A program made the translations under genes and the position numbers. From Kordiimonadaceae bacterium (GTDB lineage Bacteria > Pseudomonadota > Alphaproteobacteria > Sphingomonadales > Emcibacteraceae), in NCBI GenBank assembly GCA_024236295.1, contig JACKKT010000005.1:124001-188000 (forward strand): a stretch of DNA of 64,000 nucleotides. Reading direction: 5' to 3'. Below the pieces are notes generated by a model. It did not search any database. It saw nothing but the letters and a program-made list of their open reading frames with translations, and was not told the DNA's origin. Below are positions 9,258-18,411 of the stretch, in pieces; the stretch's first letter is position 1; every line of letters begins with the position of its first letter.

Positions 9258-9719
9258 ATGCAAAATATTGATAAAACCGATCTTAAGATTCTCCGCGCCC
9301 TGCAGCGGGACGGACGGCTAAATAATGCCGATCTTGCCGAAATGGTCAATGTGTCCCCTGCCACCTGTCACCGCCGTACCCAGCGACTTTTTGATGACGG
9401 GATGATCACTTCGGTCCGTGCCGCCGTTGACCCGGAAAAAGTGGGCAATGGAGCCCTTTTCATGGTCGGTGTCGTACTTGACCGATCAACCAAGGAAAGC
9501 TTCTGCGATTTTGAAGCGGCGGTTTTAAAGCTACCCTTTGTGCTGGACTGTCACCTGACGGCGGGGGATTTTGATTATTTACTCAAAATAAGGGTGCGGG
9601 ATTTAAAAGATTTCAGCCGAATGCATGGCAATAAGCTTCTCGGCCTGCCCGGGGTGCGCCAGACCCGCACATTTTTTGTGATGAAAGAAGTGATCGACAA
9701 CGCCCCCCTTGATTTTTAA
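9258..9719 (+). CDS. Lrp/AsnC family transcriptional regulator, AcdR-like
   Basis: 153 residues from ATG 9258. The opening MQNIDKTDLKILRALQRDGR is the standard Lrp N-terminus, followed by a helix-turn-helix (LAEMVNVSPATCHRRTQRL) and a C-terminal RAM/AsnC ligand-binding domain with GDFDYLLKIRV. ATG 9240 is also possible. Neither has a clear Shine-Dalgarno, while ATG 9198 lies within the likely promoter. Lrp-type proteins of this kind (AcdR) are encoded divergently from ACC deaminase and control it, so this is the probable local regulator. The pairing is seen; the regulation is inferred. Confidence 0.85.
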   Translation: MQNIDKTDLKILRALQRDGRLNNADLAEMVNVSPATCHRRTQRLFDDGMITSVRAAVDPEKVGNGALFMVGVVLDRSTKESFCDFEAAVLKLPFVLDCHLTAGDFDYLLKIRVRDLKDFSRMHGNKLLGLPGVRQTRTFFVMKEVIDNAPLDF

Positions 9720-9724
9720 GGGGG
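9704..9724. terminator. GC-rich hairpin between convergent genes
   Basis: CCCCCTT (9704-9710) pairs with AAGGGGG (9718-9724) around a 7-nt loop that includes the stop codon of the Lrp-type gene. No good T-run follows on either strand, so terminator activity is uncertain. Confidence 0.3.
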
Positions 9725-9743
9725 CATTATCAACTTTAGTCGT

Positions 9744-10784
9744 TTACCCTGCCTGCTGACGTTCCTGGTCAATCAGCGCGCGTTTTCGGTCAAGCCCCCA
9801 ACGAAAACCACCAAGGCTGCCATCACCACGCAGGATCCGGTGGCACGGCACCAGCACACCAATATTGTTTCTGGCATTGGCGGAGGCCACGGCCCGCACA
9901 GCTTTGGGAATACCCATGCGTTCGGCCTGTTCCTTGTAACTCAATACCTCCCCCGGTTTGACGCTCATTAAAAAGCGCCAGACTTTAATCTGGAAAGCTG
10001 TCCCGTTTAAATGAAGCGGAATATCGGGCCGTTTGGCACCGAAACTGATATGGCGCTCGAACGCCTCTATCCATTCGTTTAAATGATCATCGCTGCTTTT
10101 GGGTGTTTTTTTCAGCACCGCATGAGGATATTCGCGCCTTAATTCATCTTCCAGCATTTCTACACTATCGCCAAAATGGATCATACAAACACCGCGGTCA
10201 GTCGCCGCCATAATGATAAGCCCAAGCGAACAGTCGCGGATTGCATAAGATATTTCCTCGCCCTTACCCCCGGCCCGGTATGCGGCGGGTGTCATGCCGA
10301 TGCGACCGTCAATCTGTTCATATATCCGGCTTGATGATCCGTAGCCCGCTTCATAAATGGCGCCGCTGATATCATCCCCGCTCCTGAGCGCCGATTTGAA
10401 ATGATTAAGCCGAAGCCCGTTTTGATATTCCTTGGGGCTGACACCATATGCCGCTTTAAATTTTCGCTGGATATGATGGGGACTAAGCTTTGAAATTTCG
10501 GCCAAATTATCAAGGGTTATTTTCTCGTCCGCATGCGTTTCAATATAATCGGCAATGCGTGCAAGCGGGTTAATATCCCGCGGATTACATTTTTTGCAGG
10601 GGCGAAGGCCCTGTTTTTCCGCGTCTTCGGGTGTATTAAAAAACCGCATATTTTCCCGTAGCGCCGGGCGCGACGGGCAGGACGGCTTGCAATAAACCCC
10701 CGTGGTAATCACGCCATAATAAAATCTGCCGTCGAATGATTTATCTCTGGCTCTGATCGCTTTTAAATACTGTTCTTCGTTCAT
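9744..10784 (-). CDS. ada: Ada: methylphosphotriester-sensing regulator and O6-alkylguanine-DNA alkyltransferase
   Basis: 346 residues carrying the complete bifunctional Ada layout. The N-terminal zinc/phosphotriester domain has C32 and C36 (YCKPSCPSR) and C63 and C66 (PCKKC), matching E. coli Cys38/42/69/72. An AraC-type HTH spans about 75-170 (SPHHIQRKFKAAYGVSP). The C-terminal methyltransferase has acceptor Cys314 in VPCHRILRG. Ada repairs alkylated DNA and, once methylated, activates repair genes. No textbook Ada box is evident, although TTGAAG-N17-TTTATA upstream near 10.87 kb could be its promoter. An AlkB-type gene lies 5 kb away on the other strand, a possible regulon member. Confidence 0.95.
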   Translation of the reverse strand: MNEEQYLKAIRARDKSFDGRFYYGVITTGVYCKPSCPSRPALRENMRFFNTPEDAEKQGLRPCKKCNPRDINPLARIADYIETHADEKITLDNLAEISKLSPHHIQRKFKAAYGVSPKEYQNGLRLNHFKSALRSGDDISGAIYEAGYGSSSRIYEQIDGRIGMTPAAYRAGGKGEEISYAIRDCSLGLIIMAATDRGVCMIHFGDSVEMLEDELRREYPHAVLKKTPKSSDDHLNEWIEAFERHISFGAKRPDIPLHLNGTAFQIKVWRFLMSVKPGEVLSYKEQAERMGIPKAVRAVASANARNNIGVLVPCHRILRGDGSLGGFRWGLDRKRALIDQERQQAG

Positions 10785-11045
10785 CGGAATGCTCCATATT
10801 CGTTAATAATAAACCCATTTTATGGAAATTCAATTTCCCATCGTTCCGATAGTTGCGATCATATAAATTTTATTCCCTGCTTGACTTCAATGACGACCGG
10901 GATTAAAGAATGCCCACGGTTTGGGATGCCGGCCGCCCGCGGCTTAATGCCATGGTGAAATCCCTTTAAAATTATTCTTGATCCATTTTGGACTTCACAG
11001 CAAAGCGGGCCCTGTCGATTTTGTCCTTTAAAAATGGAGACAAAA

Positions 11046-11477
11046 ATGATTAATCAAGACCTTACCGCTTCAAACCTGAAGCAGCAGGCGACACGCCTGC
11101 GAAAATTTTTAGCGTCCAAAAATATTGAAATCGGTCACAGCCTCGCGCTGGAGGCAATCGCCAATCAGCACGGCTACCGTGACTGGAATGTGCTTTGTTC
11201 TAAACTGGAGCCGGAGGAACCATCCTGGCCGGAAATCGGTGACAAAGTATCGGGAACCTATCTTGGTCATGCCTTTAGTGGTCATGTCCATTCGGTTCAT
11301 ATGTCAAAAATGCCGAATATCAAGCGCTATACATTTCAGTTTGATAATCCCGTTGACGTGGTAAAATCTGATAAATTCAGCCTGTTTCGAAAACGGGTCA
11401 GTTCCGACCTCTCAAATGAGCTTAAAAGCGTCAATACCAAAGGCGTTATTGATAACCTGCTGATACTGGACAGATAA
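11046..11477 (+). CDS. small protein with glyoxalase-related N-terminal domain
   Basis: 143 residues. The N-terminal half (LKQQATRLRKFLASKNIEIG then LEAIANQHGYRDWNVL) matches the helical glyoxalase-related domain found in small alphaproteobacterial proteins (family as I recall it, PF20066). The second half has no recognised motif. ATG 11046 is preferred over the ATG at 11034 because GGAG lies 7 nt before it. It sits alone between divergent ada and convergent amidohydrolase genes. The function is unknown; a plasmid- or stress-related role has been suggested for relatives, but nothing here supports a reaction. Confidence 0.7.
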   Translation: MINQDLTASNLKQQATRLRKFLASKNIEIGHSLALEAIANQHGYRDWNVLCSKLEPEEPSWPEIGDKVSGTYLGHAFSGHVHSVHMSKMPNIKRYTFQFDNPVDVVKSDKFSLFRKRVSSDLSNELKSVNTKGVIDNLLILDR

Positions 11478-11502
11478 ATGGGTAATGACCCTGACGGCGG
11501 GG

Positions 11503-13212
11503 TCAGCGCTGATAGCGCACCTTGCCGTCAACAATGGTCATGACCGTTTCGCTGTCCATAATTTCTATGGGTTTAATTTTCATCCAGTCCTTATCGAAAA
11601 TACTTAAGTCTGCTTTTTTGCCAACCTCGATACTGCCGCGCATGTCTTCCTGAAATGCCGCGCGCGATGCCCATAGCGTCATGGTTTTTAGCGCCTGATC
11701 ATGGCTTAGCTTTTCTTCCACATGCCAGTCATCATTATAAAAGCCGTTAAAATCGGTTCTTTGCACCAGCGAAAAAAATTCAACCCGCGGGTCACCCACC
11801 TCAACCGGAGCATCGGTTCCGGCAGAAAAGCGGATTCCCTGATCGATCAGTGACTTCCAGAGATAGGCATTTTTAAGCCGTTCAGAGCCAATCCGCGCCG
11901 GAGCAAAATATAAATCGCCTTTGACCGTGGATGCTTCCACCACGGCAAATATATCAAGATCCTTGTAGCGCTTCTGATCGGCCGGATCGATAATCTGTGC
12001 GTGTTCAATGCGCCAGCGCGGGTCTGCGTCCACCCGTTCTGCCGGCGGCACCGCTTTAAATGCCTGCTCGTAAAGATCAAGAGTAAAACGATTGGCATAA
12101 TCACCAATGGCATGGGTTTCTATCTGAATGCCTTTTCTTAAGGCTTCCTCCATCACCGGCAGAGCTTCATCCGGGTCAATCAGCACCGAACCTTTGCTGT
12201 TTGGTGCATCATCATATGGCTCAAGCAACGCCGCCCCGCGCGAGCCAAGCGCCCCATCGGCAAAATATTTAATCCCGCGTACGTCAATCATATCATCGGG
12301 TGTTTTTTCGCGTCCCCGTTCCAGAAGTTTATGTGCTTCCTCACCCCAAAGCATGGCGTAATAAACACGTACATTAAGGCTGCCTTCATCATGCATTTCT
12401 TTAAGCAGCGCAAGATCATCATAATTGCCACCGGCCTGCTGAACCTCGGCCCAGCCCATTCGCGCCATAAAATCAACACCCGCCTGAAGCGAACGTTTAT
12501 TTTTTTCCCGGCTCGGCGCGGGAATATGGTTTCTGATCAGCGCCATGGCATTATCAACAAACATCCCTGTCGGCTCACCATTTTCATCACGAAGGATTTG
12601 ACCACCTGGCGGGTCCGGTGTTTCCCGGGTGATGCCGGAAAGTTCCATTGCCTTTGAATTGGCAACAATGGAATGTTCCCCCGCCCGGTTGGCAACAATC
12701 GGTTTATTGGCGCTGAACGGGTCAAGGTCGTCTTTATTTAAAAAGCGGTTTTCCTTCCATTTCTTTTCGATCCAGCCGACCCCGACAATCCATTCACCGT
12801 CCGGGACATTATCGGCATAGTCCTTAATTTTTTGGACCGTTTCGGAAAGATCATCTATCCCTTGCAAATTAAGGCCGGTTTCGCGCTGTCCGACCCAGCG
12901 GATATGGGTGTGGGCATCCGTCAGCCCGGGAAGCACCATATTGCCAGCCATGTCATATGTTTTTGTACTTTCGCCAATATACCCTTCCGCATCGGCGTTT
13001 TTGCCAACAAAAACGATTTTATCGCCCTTAATCGCGACCGCTTCCGCCGTGGGGTTCTTGTCATCGGCTGTATAGATGGCCGCGTTATGAATAACAATAT
13101 CCGCCGCCATTTTATCCTGCCCGCCCGCCTTTCGGTAAAAAAAGCCGACATAAATCGCCAGAGCGACAACAAAAATGAGGATCAGGCTGTTTCTATAAAT
13201 TGGGTTTTTCAT
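11503..13212 (-). CDS. YtcJ-like amidohydrolase, membrane-anchored
   Basis: 569 residues. One N-terminal transmembrane segment (about 8-26) leaves the enzyme domain outside the cytoplasmic membrane. Metal-binding motifs of the YtcJ branch of the amidohydrolase superfamily are present: DAHTHIRW (HxH), FADGALGSRGA, ETHAIGD, IEHAQII and AGTDAPVE. This supports a working hydrolase of amide, imide or similar bonds; the substrate is unknown. The ATG at 13212 overlaps the end of the upstream paralogue by 20 bp, so the two are translated from one message. It is close kin to that neighbour, a local duplication with different membrane tethering. Confidence 0.88.
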   Translation of the reverse strand: MKNPIYRNSLILIFVVALAIYVGFFYRKAGGQDKMAADIVIHNAAIYTADDKNPTAEAVAIKGDKIVFVGKNADAEGYIGESTKTYDMAGNMVLPGLTDAHTHIRWVGQRETGLNLQGIDDLSETVQKIKDYADNVPDGEWIVGVGWIEKKWKENRFLNKDDLDPFSANKPIVANRAGEHSIVANSKAMELSGITRETPDPPGGQILRDENGEPTGMFVDNAMALIRNHIPAPSREKNKRSLQAGVDFMARMGWAEVQQAGGNYDDLALLKEMHDEGSLNVRVYYAMLWGEEAHKLLERGREKTPDDMIDVRGIKYFADGALGSRGAALLEPYDDAPNSKGSVLIDPDEALPVMEEALRKGIQIETHAIGDYANRFTLDLYEQAFKAVPPAERVDADPRWRIEHAQIIDPADQKRYKDLDIFAVVEASTVKGDLYFAPARIGSERLKNAYLWKSLIDQGIRFSAGTDAPVEVGDPRVEFFSLVQRTDFNGFYNDDWHVEEKLSHDQALKTMTLWASRAAFQEDMRGSIEVGKKADLSIFDKDWMKIKPIEIMDSETVMTIVDGKVRYQR

Positions 13213-14896
13213 AGGTAATTTTACCCCCGACAATGGTCATTAAATTTTCACTTGTTAAAATATCCGCTTCCGGCACCGTCATCAGATCACGGTCAAAAAT
13301 GGTAAAATCCGCATATTTTCCGACTTCAACCGACCCACGCAGATTTTCCTGAAAGGCGCCATAAGCGGGCCAGATCGTAAACATTTTAAGGGTCGTTTCC
13401 CGGCTGACCGCCAGTTCATGATGCCAGCCCTCGCCACTTGTCCCGTCAAGGCGCTTACGGGCAACCGCGGCATAAAATTCAATGCGCGGGTCACCCAGCT
13501 CAACCGGCGCATCCGTCCCACCCAGGATCACAAGCCCTTTCTCAACCAGCTGCTCCCACGGATAGGAATAGGTAAGCCGTACCGGCCCCAGCCGCGCCGG
13601 GGCAAAGTTAAGATCCCCAATCGCATGGCTTGGCTGCATCGACGGGATCACCTTCAAATCAACAAAGCGCTGCTGGTCCTCCGGCGTAATGATCTGCGCA
13701 TGTTCAAGCCGCCATCTGACATCATCAACCGCCCATTCGGATTTGGGTACATCCTGATACGCCGCCTCATACCAATCCAGTAGCGAACGAACCGCCCGGT
13801 CGCCGATCACATGGGTCTCTACCTGAATACCTTTTCTGATAGCTTCACGTAAGATAGGCTCCAGTTCTTCCTTGCTGGTCCGGTTCATAAAGCCGTTATG
13901 TTCGGCGTCCGAATAATTATCAATCAGTACCGCGCCGCGCGATCCCAGCGTACCATCAATATAAACCTTGATCCCGCGAATATCGACCATATCATCGACC
14001 GTCTTCTCACGGCCGCGTTCTAATATTTCCGCTGCCTGCGCCACCGGAACCGCCACATAAACGCGGGTGGACATGGCCCCTTCATCATGTATTTCTTTTA
14101 ATATTTCAACCACATCATAAGCCATCCCCGCATCCTGGGTCTGGGTCCAGCCCATTGACGCATTGGTTTTAAAGCCGCGCAGCAGGCTGTCTTTTTTATA
14201 TTCCTTCGTTTTGGGCGGAATAATGTCTGTAAAAATATTCAAGGCATTGGCAAGGATATATCCGGTTGGTGTACCGTCAGCTTCCCGCTCAAACTTGCCA
14301 CCGTCCGGGTCCGGTGTGTCCTTGGTAATTCCGGCAATCTCAAGTGCCTTTGAATTGACCAGTGCCGAAACACCGTCCGCGCGTGGAATATAGAGCGGCT
14401 TATCCGCAGTAAACGGGTCAACGTCATGTTTGTTCAGGAAGCGTTCCTCGTCGCTCCATTCCCGTTCAATCCAGCCGCGACCCTCGACCCACTGGCCTTC
14501 TGGGACTGTGTCGGCAAATTCCTTAATTGCCGCCACCGTACCTTTCAGTGTCGGAATACCAAAAAGGCTTAGTGTTTTATCCCGCTCGCCGATTTGTTCC
14601 AGATGCTGGTGGCTGTCGGTAAAACCGGCAAAAACGGTTTTACCCGCCATATCCATGACCCGGGCATTTCCGCACATATATTTAGCCCCGTCCGCCTCAT
14701 TACCAACAAATATGATTTTATCGCCTAATACGGCAACCGCCTCCGCCGTCCAGTTATCATCATCCGCCGTATAAATTGTTGTGTTATGAAGGACAAGATC
14801 CGCCGGTTCGCAGGCTATTTCCGGCACATCCCCCTGATCACAGGCCGAAAGAACCGCCGATAAACCACAAATAAGCGTCACCTGTTTTAAATTCAT
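13193..14896 (-). CDS. YtcJ-like amidohydrolase lipoprotein
   Basis: 567 residues from ATG 14896, selected because AAGGA lies 8-12 nt upstream and a lipoprotein signal follows directly (lipobox LSAC, Cys at 19). The catalytic set matches its downstream neighbour: DSHQHLEQ (HxH), YIDGTLGSRGA, ETHVIGD, LEHAQII and GGTDAPVE. It should be a lipid-anchored periplasmic hydrolase. The last 20 bp overlap the start of the second amidohydrolase gene. Substrate unknown; YtcJ relatives include N-substituted formamide and related deformylases. Confidence 0.88.
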   Translation of the reverse strand: MNLKQVTLICGLSAVLSACDQGDVPEIACEPADLVLHNTTIYTADDDNWTAEAVAVLGDKIIFVGNEADGAKYMCGNARVMDMAGKTVFAGFTDSHQHLEQIGERDKTLSLFGIPTLKGTVAAIKEFADTVPEGQWVEGRGWIEREWSDEERFLNKHDVDPFTADKPLYIPRADGVSALVNSKALEIAGITKDTPDPDGGKFEREADGTPTGYILANALNIFTDIIPPKTKEYKKDSLLRGFKTNASMGWTQTQDAGMAYDVVEILKEIHDEGAMSTRVYVAVPVAQAAEILERGREKTVDDMVDIRGIKVYIDGTLGSRGAVLIDNYSDAEHNGFMNRTSKEELEPILREAIRKGIQVETHVIGDRAVRSLLDWYEAAYQDVPKSEWAVDDVRWRLEHAQIITPEDQQRFVDLKVIPSMQPSHAIGDLNFAPARLGPVRLTYSYPWEQLVEKGLVILGGTDAPVELGDPRIEFYAAVARKRLDGTSGEGWHHELAVSRETTLKMFTIWPAYGAFQENLRGSVEVGKYADFTIFDRDLMTVPEADILTSENLMTIVGGKITYEKPNL

Positions 14897-14991
14897 ATTT
14901 TTAATTCCTTTTTTATACTGACAATATTCGGATAGCCACGCCCTCGCCCGATCGCTATAGCATATCAAACTCTAGGAAGGATCGCAAAAAC

Positions 14992-15678
14992 ATGCAAGTG
15001 GAATTAAACTGGCCCACCGTTCAGGAAGACCTGTTGGCAAACGGCTTCATCGTTGTCGCCAATGTCTTAAGCACAGAATCCTGCGACAAACTGATCGCCG
15101 CTTATGATGACGACATATACCGCAGCACAATCACTATGGAACGTTATAATTTTGGGCGTGGCGAATATAAATATTATGCTTATCCCTTGCCTACAATTAT
15201 TCAAAATTTACGTCAGTATTTTTATAAAAACCTGCGCCCGGTCGCCAAAGAATGGGCGGGGGGCCTGAAATTAAGCTCTGATTATCCTGAAAAATATGAT
15301 GATTATCTGGCCCTTTGTCATCGGCAAGGACAATGCCGCCCGACTCCGCTGATCCTGAAATACGCGCAAGGTGATTATAATACCCTTCATCAGGACCTAT
15401 ACGGGGACATCCACTTCCCCTATCAGGTCGCCATCATGTTAAGCGACCCTGATGATTATGCGGGCGGCGAATTCACCCTGATTGAACAACGGCCGCGCAT
15501 GCAGTCTGTCGCCCATATTGAAAAACCAAAACGCGGTGATGCCATCATTTTTGCCGTAAATGAATTTCCAAAGCTGGGGAAAAAAGGCTATTATCGGGCC
15601 AGATTACGTCACGGCGTCGCCCGGCTTAAATCCGGCTCGCGTCATACAGTTGGAATTATACTTCATGATGCAAAATGA
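14992..15678 (+). CDS. 2OG-Fe(II) oxygenase of the damaged-nucleic-acid type
   Basis: 228 residues with a jelly-roll 2-oxoglutarate oxygenase core. The iron triad is H133-x-D135 (LHQDLYG) and H207 (RLRHGV), and Arg217 in SGSRHTVG would bind 2-oxoglutarate. The pattern matches the family annotated as oxygenases acting on alkylated DNA (PF09859, recalled). Its end overlaps the start of an AlkB gene by 14 bp, tying it to demethylation repair. GGAAGGA is seen just before the ATG. The exact lesion is unproven. Confidence 0.8.
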   Translation: MQVELNWPTVQEDLLANGFIVVANVLSTESCDKLIAAYDDDIYRSTITMERYNFGRGEYKYYAYPLPTIIQNLRQYFYKNLRPVAKEWAGGLKLSSDYPEKYDDYLALCHRQGQCRPTPLILKYAQGDYNTLHQDLYGDIHFPYQVAIMLSDPDDYAGGEFTLIEQRPRMQSVAHIEKPKRGDAIIFAVNEFPKLGKKGYYRARLRHGVARLKSGSRHTVGIILHDAK

Positions 15679-16306
15679 TCTTTTTCGCACCATTGCCCCT
15701 GAAATGGAGGAACTTGCCCCCGGCATCTTCCTGTTTCAGCGCTATGTCGACGAACAGAAATTTATGAATGTGGTAGAATTTGCGGCAAGCGTAATCCCCT
15801 TTCGTCATATGGTGACCCCGGGCGGCAAAAAAATAAATGTTGCCGGCACCAGCATCGGCAAATGCGGCTGGTATTCGGACCGACGCGGCTATCGATATGA
15901 ACATATAGACCCGCTTTCCGGTAAAGCCTGGCCGGAAATCCCCGCAGATATAAGCACCATTATCAGTGACGCTGCCGCCAAGGCGGGTTTTGACGGCTTT
16001 GTCGCCGACAGCTGCTTCATTAACCGATATAGCCCTGGGGTGCGCCTGACCGCCCATATTGATCAGGATGAGAGGGATTTCAGCCAGCCGATTGTCTCCG
16101 TATCACTTGGGGTATCAGCTATCTTTCAGGTTTTTGGAGAAAGCCGCAGTGGTCGCCCCCTTAACATCCCGCTTCATTCAGGGGATCTGCTGATTTTCGG
16201 CGGTCCGGCTCGCCGCGCCTATCACGGCGTAAAAAAACTGGAAAATGCTTTTCATCCGCTGTCCGATGATATAAGGTACAACCTCACCTTCAGAAAAGCC
16301 CTCTAA
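15665..16306 (+). CDS. alkB: AlkB, DNA oxidative demethylase
   Basis: 213 residues, the usual AlkB length. The iron ligands are H131-x-D133 (AHIDQDE) and H187 (YHGV). The 2-oxoglutarate-binding pair is in RYNLTFR (R204, R210), the diagnostic AlkB signature. The enzyme removes 1-methyladenine and 3-methylcytosine from DNA by oxidation. It begins at one of two adjacent ATGs (15665/15668) within the end of the preceding oxygenase gene, implying translational coupling. Ada, encoded 5 kb to the left, is the likely shared regulator in an adaptive response; this is inference. Confidence 0.93.
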   Translation: MMQNDLFRTIAPEMEELAPGIFLFQRYVDEQKFMNVVEFAASVIPFRHMVTPGGKKINVAGTSIGKCGWYSDRRGYRYEHIDPLSGKAWPEIPADISTIISDAAAKAGFDGFVADSCFINRYSPGVRLTAHIDQDERDFSQPIVSVSLGVSAIFQVFGESRSGRPLNIPLHSGDLLIFGGPARRAYHGVKKLENAFHPLSDDIRYNLTFRKAL

Positions 16307-16413
16307 CGACTCAATCTAAAGCCACATTTTCAACATTTTTCTACTGTCTAATCCAACATAACAAAAATTTAATAAACATCTGACACCATATTGACATGAC
16401 TGCCGGAGACAAA

Positions 16414-17274
16414 TTGAAAATCCATATCTCGACACCGATCCTTTTATCCACACTTCTTGTCGGAAATATCTGCCTTGCCGAAGAAAAGGACATTCCCGCT
16501 AACGAAGGCGAAGGCCAATCAAATACAGTCAATGAACAGGATTCAAACGGTCTTTGGAATTATAAAAAATTCCTTCTTGATGAAAATGGTAAATGGTCAC
16601 TCGGGTTTGGCACGGTTGTCAGCAATTCACCATTTAAGGGTGAAAAAATTTCGGTGACACCGATTCCTGTTGTTGATTACAGCAGTAAAAATTTATTCAT
16701 TCGTGGTCTGCGTGGTGGTTATCATATCAAGAAAGTCGAAAATCCGCGTGAAGGGGGATATTTCCTTGATGTTTTTCTAAGCCCGCGCATTAGACCAGGT
16801 GACAGCCGCCGGAAAATATCGCTCGATGGTGGTGTCAGTGGCGGCTATCAGTCCATTGCCGGAACAGTCACATTGAGCATGCTTCATGATATTTCCGCAC
16901 AATCCGGCGGCATGGAAATTAACGCTTCCTATAGTTTTCCCTATCAGACACCGGGGAAAAAATTCTTATTCATTCCCAAACTGGAAATCACCTATCAGAG
17001 TGAGGGACTGGCCAATTACCTTTGGGGCATTGATAATAAAACTTATCTTAAATCACTGGCCAATCTGAATGAAGTAACACTGGAACCATACCGGATTACT
17101 ACATCCGTGTTTAACATTTCCGCCAGTATGACCCATGTTTATCGAATTGATGATCACTGGAACACTTTGTTCCTGGCGAAAATCACCGCTCTTGACGGTG
17201 ATATCATGGATAACCCCGCCATTGAGCGGCAATTTGATTACAGCTTTATAATCGGTACTGCCTATACGTTCTGA
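16414..17274 (+). CDS. MipA/OmpV family outer-membrane protein
   Basis: 286 residues from a TTG at 16414. That start is preferred over ATG 16396 because GGAG ends 5 nt before it and the product then opens as a classic signal peptide (MKIHISTPILLSTLLVG, cleavage after CLA). The mature part has the MipA beta-barrel pattern (WSLGFGTVV, PIPVVDYSSKNLFIRG) and ends with AYTF, an aromatic C-terminal residue expected for outer-membrane insertion. MipA proteins scaffold murein enzymes or respond to stress; the role here is unknown. Confidence 0.8.
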   Translation: MKIHISTPILLSTLLVGNICLAEEKDIPANEGEGQSNTVNEQDSNGLWNYKKFLLDENGKWSLGFGTVVSNSPFKGEKISVTPIPVVDYSSKNLFIRGLRGGYHIKKVENPREGGYFLDVFLSPRIRPGDSRRKISLDGGVSGGYQSIAGTVTLSMLHDISAQSGGMEINASYSFPYQTPGKKFLFIPKLEITYQSEGLANYLWGIDNKTYLKSLANLNEVTLEPYRITTSVFNISASMTHVYRIDDHWNTLFLAKITALDGDIMDNPAIERQFDYSFIIGTAYTF

Positions 17275-17306
17275 TCAGGCAGTAACCAATTATTTCAAAT
17301 AATTCC

Positions 17307-17771
17307 CTACTGATAAACCGGATAAATGGTCGGCGCATAAGGCTGCAAAACATACTGGTTCTGTATGAATGCCACCAGATCAATCAATTCAGACACTGTC
17401 ATAATCGAATTATAATTACGCATCATTGACTGGCCTTCTCCAACCGCGGGAGTTAGTCGATATTGATCCGACACTTTATGCGACGGGTTGATAATGGATG
17501 TGACCAGCTCTCCATATGTGGCAATATGGGTTGTCGTTCCACCTAGGGGGACGGCCATTATCGGTTCGATCCCTTCCGGGGCAATCAGCTCATCCTCCAT
17601 TCCGGCAACTGTGTGACAGTCGATACAGCGAAACTCAACGAAATAACGCTTCCCCAGCTCCGGATTACCTTCCGGTAAAGTAAAACCATAGGATGACTCT
17701 GGTCCGAAATCGCAGCTTGCCAGAAATAAAAGGCCGATAATGCCGCTAAATAATGCCAATAATATTTTCAT
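17307..17771 (-). CDS. c-type cytochrome lipoprotein
   Basis: 154 residues. The N-terminal lipobox LASC (Cys20) anchors it to a membrane facing the periplasm. One haem-attachment motif CIDCH (C49, C52, H53) is present, and a Met in QSMMRNYN is a likely sixth haem ligand. A C-terminal helix (SELIDLVAFIQNQY) is typical of class I cytochrome c. It should carry electrons in the periplasm. No oxidase or dehydrogenase gene is adjacent, so its partner is unknown. It converges on the MipA gene and is divergent from trmL. Confidence 0.85.
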   Translation of the reverse strand: MKILLALFSGIIGLLFLASCDFGPESSYGFTLPEGNPELGKRYFVEFRCIDCHTVAGMEDELIAPEGIEPIMAVPLGGTTTHIATYGELVTSIINPSHKVSDQYRLTPAVGEGQSMMRNYNSIMTVSELIDLVAFIQNQYVLQPYAPTIYPVYQ

Positions 17772-17949
17772 TTAAATCCCTTTCAAAATTTGTCTTAAGA
17801 GGACTTACTAAAATTCTAAAATTAACTATACCGTCTTATCAGTCATAAGTGAATGATCCTGATCAATAAAAGGAAAATAATTGCTTACGGCCTCCCCCCA
17901 TGGACATATTGCCCTTGCATCGCCCGGAGTGAGCGATTAATAGTTTGCT

Positions 17950-18405
17950 ATGCAGATCGCTCTATACCAACCGGATATTCCCCCCAATACTGGCACCATC
18001 ATTCGTATGGCCGCCTGTCTTGATGTCATGGTCAATATTATTGAACCCTGCGGCTTTCCGTTCGGGGAAAAATCCTTTCGCCGGGCTGGAATGGATTATA
18101 TCGACCAGAGCAAGATAATCCGCCACCAGTCATGGGAAGATTTTCTTGGAGCAATTGGCAATAGCCGCATCATTTTAATGACCACTAAAGCCTCAATTCC
18201 CTATACTAATTTTACTTTTTTACCTGGTGATATTTTGCTGCTGGGACGGGAAAGTGCCGGGGTACCAGACGACGTCCATGCAAGGGCTGATCACCGGCTT
18301 AAAATTCCGATGGCAAAAGGGACAAGATCATTGAATATTGCCCTTTCAGCCGCTATGGTTCTGGGTGAATCCTTAAGACAAACAAAACTATTTCCGGAAC
18401 CCTGA
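17950..18405 (+). CDS. trmL: tRNA (cytidine(34)-2'-O)-methyltransferase
   Basis: 151 residues, full-length for the small SPOUT methyltransferase TrmL. The C-terminal knot is seen in LLLGRESAGVPDDV and IPMAKGTRSLNIALSAAMVLGE, with N-terminal PPNTGTIIRMAACL. It methylates the wobble-base ribose of tRNA-Leu isoacceptors using S-adenosylmethionine. The next gene, hemF, starts 6 nt after its stop; the trmL-hemF order is common in Alphaproteobacteria. Confidence 0.93.
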   Translation: MQIALYQPDIPPNTGTIIRMAACLDVMVNIIEPCGFPFGEKSFRRAGMDYIDQSKIIRHQSWEDFLGAIGNSRIILMTTKASIPYTNFTFLPGDILLLGRESAGVPDDVHARADHRLKIPMAKGTRSLNIALSAAMVLGESLRQTKLFPEP

Positions 18406-18411
18406 CGAACA

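Noticed and set aside
10903..10953. A GC-rich patch with a 16-codon minus-strand frame upstream of ada
   Set aside because: Too short, no convincing ribosome site and no match to a known peptide; may be a remnant or structured leader.
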